Position numbers and translations under genes: made by a program. The notes under the pieces are model-generated. The model was not told the origin of the DNA. It ran no database searches and saw nothing but the letters and a program-made list of their open reading frames with translations. This document shows positions 40,339 through 49,346 of a DNA stretch of 64,000 nt, piece by piece (position 1 is the stretch's first letter; the number at the start of each line of letters is the position of its first letter). Source of the stretch: Sphingomonas sp. S1-29 (GTDB lineage: Bacteria; Pseudomonadota; Alphaproteobacteria; Sphingomonadales; Sphingomonadaceae); the NCBI RefSeq assembly GCF_026167545.1, contig NZ_CP110678.1:803501-867500 (forward strand). Reading direction: 5' to 3'.

Positions 40339-41519
40339 GCCGCGGCCCTGGTTTCGAGCCCGAGCAACGCATCGAGCGGCGCAAGCCGCGCGGCCCAGGC
40401 ATAGCGCCGCTCGACCTGCCGGCGCGCGGCTTGGCCGAGGTCGCGGGGGTCGGCGATCAGCGCGTCGATCGCCGCGACATAGTCGGCTGGGGTGTCGGCG
40501 ATGACGACCGTACCGGCATGATCGATCCCCTCTGCCGCGGCGGGGCTGGCGACGACCGGGCGCGCCATCGCCATCGCTTCGAGCACCTTGTTCTGGATGC
40601 CACGCGCGATCTTGAGCGGCGCGACCACCACCGCGGCGGCGGCGAGCCAACCGCGCACATCGGCGACTTCTCCGGTGACGATCACACTGTCGCTGGCGAG
40701 CCGCGACACCTCGGGCACGGGTGCCCGGCCAACGATCGCGAAGCGCGCGCTCGGCTGGCGCTGGCGGAGCTGCGGCATCACTTCGCGCGCGAACCAGATG
40801 GCCGCATCCACATTCGGCCGATAATCCATCTGCCCGGTAAAGACGATCAATGGTCCCGCCTGCCCTGCCTCGGCAAAGGGCGCGGCGGGGTCGAAGAAGC
40901 CGGTGTCGATGCCGTTTTCCATCACCTGCACCCGCGCAGCGCCTGTGCGCGCGCGGAACAGCGCGGCCTCGGCTTCGCTGACGAACAGGCTGGCGTCGGC
41001 GCGCGCCGCGACTTGCGCCTCGAACCGCGCGAGCAGGCGATCCTCGCGGCGCATCATCATCGCCATCGGCAGCGAGGCACCCTCGGCATAATCACCGAAC
41101 TTGGCCGAATCGACGTCGCAGAAATCCATCACGAAGCGCCCGGCGAAATCGGCGGGGACATATTGCGCCATCTGCCCCGAATAGACGAAGATCGTGTCGA
41201 TCGGATGCTCGGCCAGCGCGCGCTGCACCGCTCGCGCATATTCGGGATGCGCGAAGGCGGCGATCGAGATCGGCTGGCGGCGCAGCAACGCAGTCGCTGC
41301 AGCCTGCGCGCGGCCCATGGAACGCCAGATCACCTTATGGCTCGCGCAATGCTCGGCGAGCAGCGCGCCGTGGTGCAGATCAGCCTCGACATCGGCCATC
41401 GCGACCAGATGGACGCGCGCGCGCTTCGCCAGATGCTTGAGCACGTGATGCGCGCGAATCTTGTCGCCGCGATCGGGGGGAAAGGGCACGCGATGCGCTA
41501 AGAACAGGATGTCGCGCAT
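40335..41519 (-). CDS. XrtA-associated glycosyltransferase (TIGR03087-like)
   Basis: A 394-aa GT-B-fold glycosyltransferase, probably cytoplasmic. The opening ILFLAHRVPFPPDRGDKIRAHH is the family hallmark. The C-terminal GT4-like half has VFTGQMDYRPNVDA and the donor-site APLKIARGIQNKVLEAMAMARPVV. It adds a sugar in exopolysaccharide synthesis; the donor is unknown. The ATG at 41517-41519 overlaps the FemAB stop by 1 nt. Confidence 0.92.
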   Translation of the reverse strand: MRDILFLAHRVPFPPDRGDKIRAHHVLKHLAKRARVHLVAMADVEADLHHGALLAEHCASHKVIWRSMGRAQAAATALLRRQPISIAAFAHPEYARAVQRALAEHPIDTIFVYSGQMAQYVPADFAGRFVMDFCDVDSAKFGDYAEGASLPMAMMMRREDRLLARFEAQVAARADASLFVSEAEAALFRARTGAARVQVMENGIDTGFFDPAAPFAEAGQAGPLIVFTGQMDYRPNVDAAIWFAREVMPQLRQRQPSARFAIVGRAPVPEVSRLASDSVIVTGEVADVRGWLAAAAVVVAPLKIARGIQNKVLEAMAMARPVVASPAAAEGIDHAGTVVIADTPADYVAAIDALIADPRDLGQAARRQVERRYAWAARLAPLDALLGLETRAAA

Positions 41520-42571
41520 CAGCCCAGCCCCCGCGCGATCCACGGCCCCAGCCGGTTGGCGATCGGCAGCGGCAGCTTCGACCAGGCCTGCACTTGCAAC
41601 CGGTATTTCGGGCTCAGCGGATTGATCTCGCGCGGCGCGCTGCCGTCGGCGGTGCGGGTATAGTAGGTGCGCGGGACCGCTTCGAACCCCCAATTCTTCT
41701 TGAACGCCGCCGCGCCGGTGCCGGTCTTCGAGCGTCCGAAGTCGAAGCGGGTGCAGCCCCGCGCGCGGGCATGCCCCATCAGCGCGAAATACATCCGGTC
41801 GTTGGCGCGCAGTGCGCGCGCCTCGGCAGTGCCGCCGCCCCAATAGGGATAGACGGTGCCGCGCCAATATAGGCTGAGCACGCTGGCGATCGCCCTGCCC
41901 TGGTGCCGGACCGTCAAGATATCGGCAGAGTCGCCGAACGCCGCGAGCACCGCGCGGAAAAGGCTCGCCGGAAACACCGGGGTGCCGAGATTGCGGACCG
42001 ATTGCGCATAGACCGCATAATGATCGCGCGGATCGGCGTCGATCGTCACATCGAGGTCGAAACCGAGCGCGCGGCGGACTTCGGCGCGCTGCTTGCGCGG
42101 GATTGCCAGCAGTTCAGCATCGTCGTCGGCGGCGAGGTCGCGCGCGAAGCTGACATAGCTCGCGGTGTTGCGCGCGAACCCTTCGCCCGGATCGCCACCG
42201 CCGCGCAGTTCGAGCGTAGGGCAGCTCAGCCGCTCGGCCAGCCGCCAAGCCGCCTGCGCCAACGCAGCGCCCCCCTCCCCCAATATCCCGCCATCGACAC
42301 CAAAACCGGTCGAGACGAGCGCCCGCCCGAACAGGGGCGAATGCACCTCGGTAAGCGGCAGCACGCCGACGATCCCGGCATCGCCGCGCTCGGCGAGCAG
42401 ATACTGCGCGACCTGGCCGCACCCTTTGGCGGTGGCGATGCTCCATTGCGGCAGATGGAAGGGTGTCGCATCGGGCTGCGCCTCGACGAACGCGATGATG
42501 CGTTCTCGATCACCGGCGTCACGCAGATCGGCGACGCGGATCGTGGCCGGGGGAAGCGCGCGCGCGTTCAC
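41519..42571 (-). CDS. FemAB-like acyltransferase of the XrtA system
   Basis: A 350-aa GNAT/FemAB-fold protein. Typical are FHLPQWSIATAKGCGQ near the N-terminus, IPRKQRAEVRRAL in the middle and YWGGGTAEARALRANDRMYFALM with FDFGRSKTGTGAAAFKKNWGF towards the end. In XrtA loci this family is thought to transfer an aminoacyl or similar group to the polysaccharide or a carrier. It overlaps the deacetylase gene by 4 nt (ATGA). Confidence 0.92.
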   Translation of the reverse strand: MNARALPPATIRVADLRDAGDRERIIAFVEAQPDATPFHLPQWSIATAKGCGQVAQYLLAERGDAGIVGVLPLTEVHSPLFGRALVSTGFGVDGGILGEGGAALAQAAWRLAERLSCPTLELRGGGDPGEGFARNTASYVSFARDLAADDDAELLAIPRKQRAEVRRALGFDLDVTIDADPRDHYAVYAQSVRNLGTPVFPASLFRAVLAAFGDSADILTVRHQGRAIASVLSLYWRGTVYPYWGGGTAEARALRANDRMYFALMGHARARGCTRFDFGRSKTGTGAAAFKKNWGFEAVPRTYYTRTADGSAPREINPLSPKYRLQVQAWSKLPLPIANRLGPWIARGLG

Positions 42572-43410
42572 GCGATCAGCGGGGCTTGCGCACCGACCAC
42601 CGCATCGACCCGCCCCCAGGCATGCCCGCGCGCGAGCCGGCGCAGCTTGCCCGCCATCGCCCCGAGCCGGCTATAGTGGCGAACGCGCGACTTGAGCGGC
42701 GCGGCCTTCACGCGTGGCTGCGCGGGGTCGATCTCCCAGGGGTGGAAATAGAACACCGCCGGGCGCTGGTCGTCGGCATTCGAACGCTCGATCGCGCGTT
42801 CGACGACGCGTGAGGGCAGCAGGCGGAAGAAGCCGCCGCCCGCGGTGACTTCCTTCCCCAGCACCCGCGCGATCGTCACCGGAAACTCGATCAGCGGTGA
42901 ATCGGCAAGTGGCCGGTACAGCCCGCGCGGCGCATCGGGCCAGCCATAATGGTCGTGCGCGATCGGCGCGATGCTCGAGGAATAGGCATAGCCCTCCTCG
43001 GCGAGCACCTGGTGCGCCCAGGGGGTGCGGGTGTCGAACGAGAAGCTCGGCGCGCGATAGCCGGTGACAGGCTGCCCGCTGGCATCCTCGAGCGCGGCGC
43101 GCGCGCGGGCGAGGTCGGCGCGGAACTGCTCGGCGGTGAAGGTGAACACGCGGGCATGGTCCCAGCCATGGCTGGCGACCTCATGCCCCTCATCGGCTAT
43201 CCGGCGCATCAACGCAGGATTGCGCTGCGCGACCCAGCCTAGCGTGAAGAAGGTGCCCTTCATGTTCGTCTCGGCGAACAGGTCGAGCACCGCGTTGGTG
43301 TTGGCATCGACCCGCTGGTCGAGCGTCGGCCAGCTCGCCTTGTCGATGACCTTTTCGAACGCGCCGACCTGGAACCAGTCCTCGACGTCGACCGACATGG
43401 CGTTGCGCAT
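42568..43410 (-). CDS. XrtA-associated polysaccharide deacetylase (DUF3473)
   Basis: A 280-aa NodB-fold enzyme: MSVDVEDWFQV carries the catalytic/metal Asp pair, SHGWDHARV supplies metal His residues, GYRAPSFSFD is motif 3, and HPWEIDPAQPR is the DUF3473-type C-terminal motif. It would remove N-acetyl groups from the growing exopolysaccharide. The start is the ATG at 43408-43410; the 20-residue upstream extension overlaps the preceding ATPase gene's tail and is not family-like. Confidence 0.92.
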   Translation of the reverse strand: MRNAMSVDVEDWFQVGAFEKVIDKASWPTLDQRVDANTNAVLDLFAETNMKGTFFTLGWVAQRNPALMRRIADEGHEVASHGWDHARVFTFTAEQFRADLARARAALEDASGQPVTGYRAPSFSFDTRTPWAHQVLAEEGYAYSSSIAPIAHDHYGWPDAPRGLYRPLADSPLIEFPVTIARVLGKEVTAGGGFFRLLPSRVVERAIERSNADDQRPAVFYFHPWEIDPAQPRVKAAPLKSRVRHYSRLGAMAGKLRRLARGHAWGRVDAVVGAQAPLIA

Positions 43411-43423
43411 CGAATGCGTCCGT

Positions 43424-44482
43424 TCAGGCGGCGGTGCCGCGAAGCACCGTCTGCTCGGGGCGGCCGCCATCCCCCTCGACCCAATCGACCAGCAAGGTCA
43501 GCACCCGGCGAAGCGCCGCATCCTGTTCCTCGAGCCGCTGTTCGAGCTCGGCGATCCGGGCTTCGAGCGCGCCGTCGCGCGTCGGTGCAGGCGGCGGCGT
43601 GGGCGGCGGCGGCGCGATGTCGGCGCGGATCGGGCGCGGCGCGGCGCCGGGCCGGGCCGGGCGATCGGCCATGTCGCTGTCGATATCGGTGGTCACCGTC
43701 GCGACGTCGTCGGCGGTGAAGCGGTCGATCCCCTCGATCGCGCCGTACAGCATCACCCGGCCGGCAAGCTGGTTGAGCAACCGCGGTACGCCGCCCGACC
43801 AACGGTGCAGCGCGGTGATCGCGTCGGCATCGAAATCGGGGCGCCCTTCCCAGCCGACCACCTGCAGGCGATGGATCAGATAAGGCTCGACCTCCTCGGC
43901 CTCCATCGGCTCGAGGTGGTGCATCGCGATCACCCGCTGGCGCAGCTGCTCGAGGCTGCCCGCGCCCTGCAAAACGCCCCGAAACTCGGGCTGGCCGAGC
44001 AGGAATATCTGCAGCAGCGGATAGCCGCCCGCCTGGAAGTTCGACAGCATCCGCAGCTCTTCGAGGCTGCCCAGCGGCAGCGACTGCGCCTCGTCGATGA
44101 TCAGCAGCGTGCGCTTGCCCGATCGCGCCATCGCGTGGAGCGCGCGCTCGATGCTGGCGAGCACATGCGCCTTCGACAATCGCGAGGTGTCGACGTTGAG
44201 CCCGGCGGCGACGAGGTGCAGCAGCTCGGCGGCGTCGATCTGGGTCGACACGATCTTGATGACGTGCAGCCGCTCGCGATCGATCTGGTCCATCAGATGA
44301 CCGACCAGCGTGGTCTTGCCAGCGCCCGGATCGCCGGTGATGACGATGAAGCCTTCGCCCTGGCTCAGGCCATAGCCGAGATACGCCATCGCCTTGCGGT
44401 GGGTGGCGGTCTCGAACCAGAATTTGGGATCGGGGGTCAGCTGGAAGGGCCGTCCGCTCAGTCCATAATGTTCATCGTACAT
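43424..44482 (-). CDS. XrtA-associated AAA ATPase (ExeA-like)
   Basis: A 352-aa protein with the opening MYDEHYGLSGRPFQLTPDP, Walker A GDPGAGKTTL (about 50-59) and Walker B LLIIDEAQSL (about 127-136). A proline-rich linker (about 280-305) precedes a C-terminal coiled coil (LEARIAELEQRLEEQDAALRR, split at 310-330). Related to ExeA of type II secretion, it probably powers or positions an envelope assembly step. Confidence 0.92.
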   Translation of the reverse strand: MYDEHYGLSGRPFQLTPDPKFWFETATHRKAMAYLGYGLSQGEGFIVITGDPGAGKTTLVGHLMDQIDRERLHVIKIVSTQIDAAELLHLVAAGLNVDTSRLSKAHVLASIERALHAMARSGKRTLLIIDEAQSLPLGSLEELRMLSNFQAGGYPLLQIFLLGQPEFRGVLQGAGSLEQLRQRVIAMHHLEPMEAEEVEPYLIHRLQVVGWEGRPDFDADAITALHRWSGGVPRLLNQLAGRVMLYGAIEGIDRFTADDVATVTTDIDSDMADRPARPGAAPRPIRADIAPPPPTPPPAPTRDGALEARIAELEQRLEEQDAALRRVLTLLVDWVEGDGGRPEQTVLRGTAA

Positions 44483-44515
44483 CGTCGAATCCTCGAAGAA
44501 GCCTCTTGCTCCCGT

Positions 44516-46138
44516 TCAGAACCTGTAGCCCAGGCCGAGCAGACCTTGCGCCGAAACGTCGCTCTGCCCGCCACCTTCCTGGTCGAAGGTATAAATGCCA
44601 CCTGTCACCACCGCGTTAAGCCTGCCGATCTGGCGGAAATAGGCCGCAGTCGCGCCGGCGCCCCAGATATCGGTGCCCAAACCGACGCCGCTGTCGAAGT
44701 AATTGACATAGATATCGGCAGTAACGCCGCTGTTGGGCCCCAGCGCGCGGGCCGCGAAGGTCTGGAGGTAATAGCTCTGATCGTTCAGCCCGTCGATGGT
44801 GAAGCCTGCATCGGGCCCCGGATCGGCGGCGAAGAAGCGGCGATTGGTATAGCCCGCCCCCGCCCCCAGCCGAGTCGCGCCGAAGCTGCCGGCATAGACC
44901 GCGTCGATCCCGCGCGCGCGGAAGGTGGCGGTCGAGATCGACTGGAACACGTTGTTGAGACAGCCGCCCACCGCGCCGCCCTGGGTGCCGAAGATGCAGC
45001 CATTATACTGGTCGCCAAAGCCGTCGAAGGGGGTGTTGAAGCTGGTCGGCAGCGCCGCCAGCCCGTCGGTGAGCTGGCGTCCGAAGGTCTGGACGCTGTC
45101 GTAGATATTGACCTGGATGCCTTCGTTCGCCGACATTTGGTGGCTCGCAGTGCCGGTGAAGCTAAGCGAACCATAGCGTTCGCCGACGCGGAACTGGACG
45201 CTGGTCCGCGGGCTCGGGCGCCACAGGACGCCGGCGTCGTAGAAGATACCGGCGATGTCGTAGCCCAGCCGCCGCGGGCTGCTCTCGTCGGTGACGAAGC
45301 GACCATTGCCGTCGAGCACCGGGGTGCCATTGGCGTTGCGCAGCGGATCGCGCTGGCCCGACTCGATCGATTCATAGCCGACGCCGGCGGTGAGCGCGAG
45401 CGTGCGGCTGACCGGCAGCAGCGCCTCGACGCGGCCGAAATAGCCCTCGTAGCGCTGGTCGAGCTGGCCGGCATCCTCGCGGGTATAGGCGCCGCTCAGC
45501 GTCAGCCCGACGGGCAGTACGGTGCCCGGCCGCGTGCCGATGCTGCCGGTGACCAGATGGTTGAGCGAATCGTCGTACAGGTCGAGCGCGGGCTCGCCGG
45601 GCAGCAGCCCGGTGCCGAAAGTCGGCGTCTCGACCTTGGTATAGCCGATCCGATAGGCGGCATTCACCCCGAGATCGCCGAAATTATTGGCGTAGGTCGG
45701 CCCGGCATAAGCCGAATAGAGCTGGCTGATATTGGCGACGTTCCCCGCCAGGATACCCGGCGCAGCGCCGCGAATGTCCGATCGGGTGCGCGTCGCGAGC
45801 GCGCCGGCCTCGAGGCTCAGCCCCGGCGCCAGCGCGATGGCGGCGCGGGCGATGCCGCTATGGATGTCGTCGTCGCCGATATCGTCGTCCCACGAAAAGC
45901 GATGCTCATATTGATAGCTCGCCTGCACCTGGACCCGCCGGGTGTTCACCGTGGCGTCGACCCCCGCCGAGACGGTCGAATAGGTCAGCACGTCGCCGTC
46001 GCGCAGATCGGCGGTGAGCACCTGGCCGACCTGGATATAGGGCGAGACATTGACGGTTCGCTGGCGTTCCTGCGCCATCGCGGGGACTGCCACGCAGCCG
46101 AGCATGCTGCCGGCGGCACAGAGGATGCGAATACTCAT
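44516..46138 (-). CDS. XrtA-associated outer-membrane beta-barrel protein (TIGR03016-like)
   Basis: A 540-aa protein with a signal peptide (cleavage after AMA, about residue 22), followed by amphipathic beta strands throughout and a C-terminal aromatic residue (GLGYRF), typical of an outer-membrane barrel. It likely serves in export of the polysaccharide. The single cysteine pair (CIFGTQGGAVGGC) may form a disulphide in an external loop. The ATG at 46136-46138 overlaps the kinase stop by 4 nt. Confidence 0.9.
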   Translation of the reverse strand: MSIRILCAAGSMLGCVAVPAMAQERQRTVNVSPYIQVGQVLTADLRDGDVLTYSTVSAGVDATVNTRRVQVQASYQYEHRFSWDDDIGDDDIHSGIARAAIALAPGLSLEAGALATRTRSDIRGAAPGILAGNVANISQLYSAYAGPTYANNFGDLGVNAAYRIGYTKVETPTFGTGLLPGEPALDLYDDSLNHLVTGSIGTRPGTVLPVGLTLSGAYTREDAGQLDQRYEGYFGRVEALLPVSRTLALTAGVGYESIESGQRDPLRNANGTPVLDGNGRFVTDESSPRRLGYDIAGIFYDAGVLWRPSPRTSVQFRVGERYGSLSFTGTASHQMSANEGIQVNIYDSVQTFGRQLTDGLAALPTSFNTPFDGFGDQYNGCIFGTQGGAVGGCLNNVFQSISTATFRARGIDAVYAGSFGATRLGAGAGYTNRRFFAADPGPDAGFTIDGLNDQSYYLQTFAARALGPNSGVTADIYVNYFDSGVGLGTDIWGAGATAAYFRQIGRLNAVVTGGIYTFDQEGGGQSDVSAQGLLGLGYRF

Positions 46139-47061
46139 TCGGTGGCTCCATAGCCATAGTAATCGCCAAGGCGCGGACCGCCGGGGCGCAGGGTGACGCC
46201 ATTCAGGATCAACTGGACATGCTCGCACCCGTCGAGCGCGGCGATCGCGTCGCGCAGGTCGGTCTCGCTGGTGCGATCGGCGCGGACGACGACCACCACC
46301 TGCCCCACCAACGTCGCGAGCACCCCGGCGGGCGAGGCGGCGAGCGCGGGCGGCGAATCGAACACGACGATGCGGCGCGGATCGGCGGCGACCAGCCCCT
46401 CGATCAGCGTTCGCGCGCGCGCGCTGGCGAGCAATTCGGTGTCGGCATGGCCGCGCGTACCCGCGGGCAGCACGGTGAGGTTCGCTACGTCGGTTTCGAC
46501 GATGCAGCCTTCGATCGCCACCTGGGGATCGCCGATCGCGTCGAGCAGCCCGGGGCCTTCGTCGATCCCCAGCGTCTGGAGCACGTCGGGCTTGGCAATG
46601 TCGGCATCGACCAGCAGGATCTCGACGTCCTTTTCGGCGGCGAGCGACAGCGCGAGGTTGATCGCGGTGAAGGTCTTGCCGTCGCCGGGCTTGGCCGAGC
46701 ACACCAGGATCGCGCGCGCCTGATCGCCCGCGATACCGCGCGCATTGGCGAGCAGCTGGCGTTTGACGAGGCGATATTCCTCGGCGAGCGGCGTCACCGG
46801 CGCGCCGGGGACGAGCAGCCCCTTGTCGCCCAGCGCCACCGGATCGATCGCGGCGAAGCGCCGATCGGGGATGAACGCCGGATAGGGTTCGGCTTCGGCG
46901 AAGCCCGAAGGTTCGGGATCGAAGGCTGGCGCGGGCGGCGTCTCGGCGCGGCGCGGCGGCAAGGTCGCGGGATCGAGCGGTGGCAGCGGCGCGTAATCAT
47001 ACAGCTTCGCCGCGCGTTCGAGCAGCGTGCCCTTGAAGCGGCCGGGGGTCTGGTCGTTCAT
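46135..47061 (-). CDS. Tyrosine autokinase (BY-kinase) of the XrtA system
   Basis: A 308-aa cytoplasmic kinase with a proline-rich N-terminus, then a MinD-like ATPase domain: Walker A VCSAKPGDGKTFTAINLA, Walker A' EILLVDADIAKPD and Walker B IVVFDSPPALA. The C-terminus ends with a short tyrosine cluster (DYYGYG) for autophosphorylation. It partners with the Wzz-like protein encoded just upstream to set chain length. Confidence 0.93.
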   Translation of the reverse strand: MNDQTPGRFKGTLLERAAKLYDYAPLPPLDPATLPPRRAETPPAPAFDPEPSGFAEAEPYPAFIPDRRFAAIDPVALGDKGLLVPGAPVTPLAEEYRLVKRQLLANARGIAGDQARAILVCSAKPGDGKTFTAINLALSLAAEKDVEILLVDADIAKPDVLQTLGIDEGPGLLDAIGDPQVAIEGCIVETDVANLTVLPAGTRGHADTELLASARARTLIEGLVAADPRRIVVFDSPPALAASPAGVLATLVGQVVVVVRADRTSETDLRDAIAALDGCEHVQLILNGVTLRPGGPRLGDYYGYGATE

Positions 47062-47071
47062 CGTTCGATCC

Positions 47072-48607
47072 TCAAGCCACCAGGCCGCGTTGCAGGAATT
47101 CGACGCCGATCAGCACGACGAAGGCGACGACGAGGCCGCCGACACCGCCCGCGAACATCCGCAGCTGGCGCTTGCGGATCGCGGTCTGCGCCGCGGTCAC
47201 GACCTCGCCGATCGAGCCGATCACCGGCAACCCGCTCGCCTTTTCGAGCCGCGTCGCGGTGGGATAGGTGGTCCGCAGCTTGCTCATCGCGAACGCCGCC
47301 GCCGCGCCGCCGCCCAGCCCCAGGATCAGGATCGCGGTGAGGAACAGCGGCCGATTGGGCGCAGCGGGCGCCTGCGGGCGCGTCGGCGGGTCGATCACCG
47401 CGAACTTCACCGCATCGGTTTCGGTCTGCACCTGGCTGCGCAGCCGCACCTGTTCGCGGCTGGCGAGCAGTTTGTCATACTGGTCCTTGAGCACCAGATA
47501 ATCGCGGTCGATCGCCGCCAGCTCGCCCGCGACACCGGGTTCGTTGGCCATCGTATCGCTGAGCCGCGCCAGGTCGCCCTCGAGCTGCGCCTTGCGCTGG
47601 CTGAGCGAGGCGACCTGCGCCGCGCGATCGGCCTGCATCGCCTGCAGGCTCAAATATAGCGGGTTCGACGCCCCGCCGCCGCCGCCATAGAGCGGTTCGT
47701 TGCCCGCCGCGGCCTGCGCCTGCGCCAGCTGGCTGTTGAGCGCGATCACGTCGGGATGGCTGTCGGTCCAGCCGCGCCCGCGCGCCTCGGCAAGCTGGCC
47801 CTGGATCGCCGCGAGCCGCGCGCGCGCCGGCCCCGAGACGCCGGCCGCCCCCGGGGTCGATCGCGGGGTGCCCGCCATCTGGCCGTTGACCGCGCTGAGG
47901 CTCGATTGCGCAGCGGCGAGATCGGCATTGACCTGCGCCAGCTGGGTGCGCGCCTGCCCCACCCGATCGGCGATCGTGCCCGTACCCGGCAGCGAGCCGA
48001 GGAAGCGCGTCTGGAAATCGGCCTTCTTGGTTTCGGCGGCCTGGAGCGCCTGCTGGCGCTGGTCGAGCTGCTGGTCGAGGAAGCGCAGCGACTGGCTGGT
48101 CTGGCCGCGATTATTGGCGAGATTGTCCTCGACGAAGATGTCGATCAGCTTCTGCACCACGTCGCGCGCCAGCTTGGCATTGGTCGCGTCCGAGGCGCCG
48201 GCATTGGCGATCGTCGCCGAAATCTCGAAGATATTGTCCTGCTGCGGGGTGATCTTGATCGCCTTTTGCAGCGCGGCGACGCGGTTGGCGATGTCCTGGT
48301 CGCTCGACACGGTGTTGGCGAGATCGGTCGACAGCACCACTTTCTTGAGGTTCACCGCCGAGGTCAGCGTCTGGCGGACGCGCTCGATATCCTTTTCCTG
48401 CTCGTTGCGCGCGACCGATCCGTCCTGCGCGGGCAGGATCGAGCGCAGCTGGACGTCGATCCGCGCGGTCGAGACATATTGGTTCGGGATTTGCGACACC
48501 ACCAGCCAGCCCGCCAGGCACAGCCCCCAGGCGATCCCCAGCGCCAGCCAGCGGCGTTGCCACACCGCATGGATCCCGGCGCGTACCTCGTCGTACAGCC
48601 CGTCCAT
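47072..48607 (-). CDS. XrtA-system polysaccharide chain-length determinant (Wzz type)
   Basis: A 511-aa inner-membrane protein with a first transmembrane segment at about 20-38 and a second near the C-terminus (about 487-505). A long periplasmic coiled-coil region lies between them (SLRFLDQQLDQRQQALQAAETKK and LAEARGRGWTDSHPDVIALNSQ). The PPTRPQAPAAPNRP motif before the final helix is the usual proline-rich signature. It overlaps the export lipoprotein stop by 1 nt. Confidence 0.93.
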   Translation of the reverse strand: MDGLYDEVRAGIHAVWQRRWLALGIAWGLCLAGWLVVSQIPNQYVSTARIDVQLRSILPAQDGSVARNEQEKDIERVRQTLTSAVNLKKVVLSTDLANTVSSDQDIANRVAALQKAIKITPQQDNIFEISATIANAGASDATNAKLARDVVQKLIDIFVEDNLANNRGQTSQSLRFLDQQLDQRQQALQAAETKKADFQTRFLGSLPGTGTIADRVGQARTQLAQVNADLAAAQSSLSAVNGQMAGTPRSTPGAAGVSGPARARLAAIQGQLAEARGRGWTDSHPDVIALNSQLAQAQAAAGNEPLYGGGGGASNPLYLSLQAMQADRAAQVASLSQRKAQLEGDLARLSDTMANEPGVAGELAAIDRDYLVLKDQYDKLLASREQVRLRSQVQTETDAVKFAVIDPPTRPQAPAAPNRPLFLTAILILGLGGGAAAAFAMSKLRTTYPTATRLEKASGLPVIGSIGEVVTAAQTAIRKRQLRMFAGGVGGLVVAFVVLIGVEFLQRGLVA

Positions 48608-49251
48608 CAGAACATGCTCTGCGGGATGATGATGACGTCGCCGGGGGCGAGGCGCACATTCGCGCTGGTATCGCCGTCCTTGAGCAGGCTGTTGAGCCGC
48701 ACGGTGAACTCGTTCTGCTTGCCGGTATTCTTGTCGAAGCGGATCAGCCGCGCGCGGTTGCCCGATGCGAATTCGGAAAGCCCCCCCACCGCGATCATCG
48801 CGTCGAGCAGCGTCATGTTCGCGCGATAGGGCAACGACGCGGGCTTCTCGGTCGCGCCGACGATGCGGATCTGCTGGCTGAAGGTGCCCGAGAAATTCTC
48901 GACGATCACCGAGACGATCGGGTCCTTGATATATTCGCGCAGCGCGATCTTCATGTCGTCGGCGAGCATCGACGGGGTCTTGCCGGTGGCGGGCATGTCG
49001 GCGATCAGCGGGGTGGTGATGCGGCCGTCGGGGCGCACCTGGACCTTCGCCGAGAGTTCGGGGTTGCGCCAGACGAAGATCTGCAGCGAATCGAGCGGGC
49101 CGATGACATATTCCTCGCCCGGGCCTTCGGTCGCGCCGACGAATTGCGCGGGCGGCAGCTCGGGGCGTCCGCCGCCGCCGGCGCAGCCCGCCAGCACCAT
49201 GCCAAGCATCACCGACGCAGCCGCGCCCCTTGCACCATCGCCCAAACGCAT
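48607..49251 (-). CDS. Wza-like polysaccharide export lipoprotein
   Basis: A 214-aa protein with a lipoprotein signal peptide (lipobox LAGC, lipidated Cys23). A poly-export domain (YVIGPLDSLQIFVWRNPELS) and an SLBB-type domain (IRIVGATEKPASLPYRANMTLLDAMIAVGG) follow. It is shorter than Wza, as usual in XrtA loci, and probably forms a periplasmic or outer-membrane channel part. It starts the minus-strand run from export lipoprotein to exosortase. Confidence 0.94.
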   Translation of the reverse strand: MRLGDGARGAAASVMLGMVLAGCAGGGGRPELPPAQFVGATEGPGEEYVIGPLDSLQIFVWRNPELSAKVQVRPDGRITTPLIADMPATGKTPSMLADDMKIALREYIKDPIVSVIVENFSGTFSQQIRIVGATEKPASLPYRANMTLLDAMIAVGGLSEFASGNRARLIRFDKNTGKQNEFTVRLNSLLKDGDTSANVRLAPGDVIIIPQSMF

Positions 49252-49346
49252 CGTTCTTCGCTCCCCGTTCGCGCGCCCCCAGCAGGCGGCGCGACCGCCT
49301 GCAACTCGCGCAGGATCGCCAGCGCTATGGGACCGGAGAGGTTAAA

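Noticed and set aside
43064..46153. A 1029-codon open frame on the plus strand opposite the XrtA genes
   Set aside because: It is the antisense of well-supported ATPase, deacetylase and beta-barrel genes; composition is Arg/Ala-rich without motifs, as expected from high-GC shadow frames.
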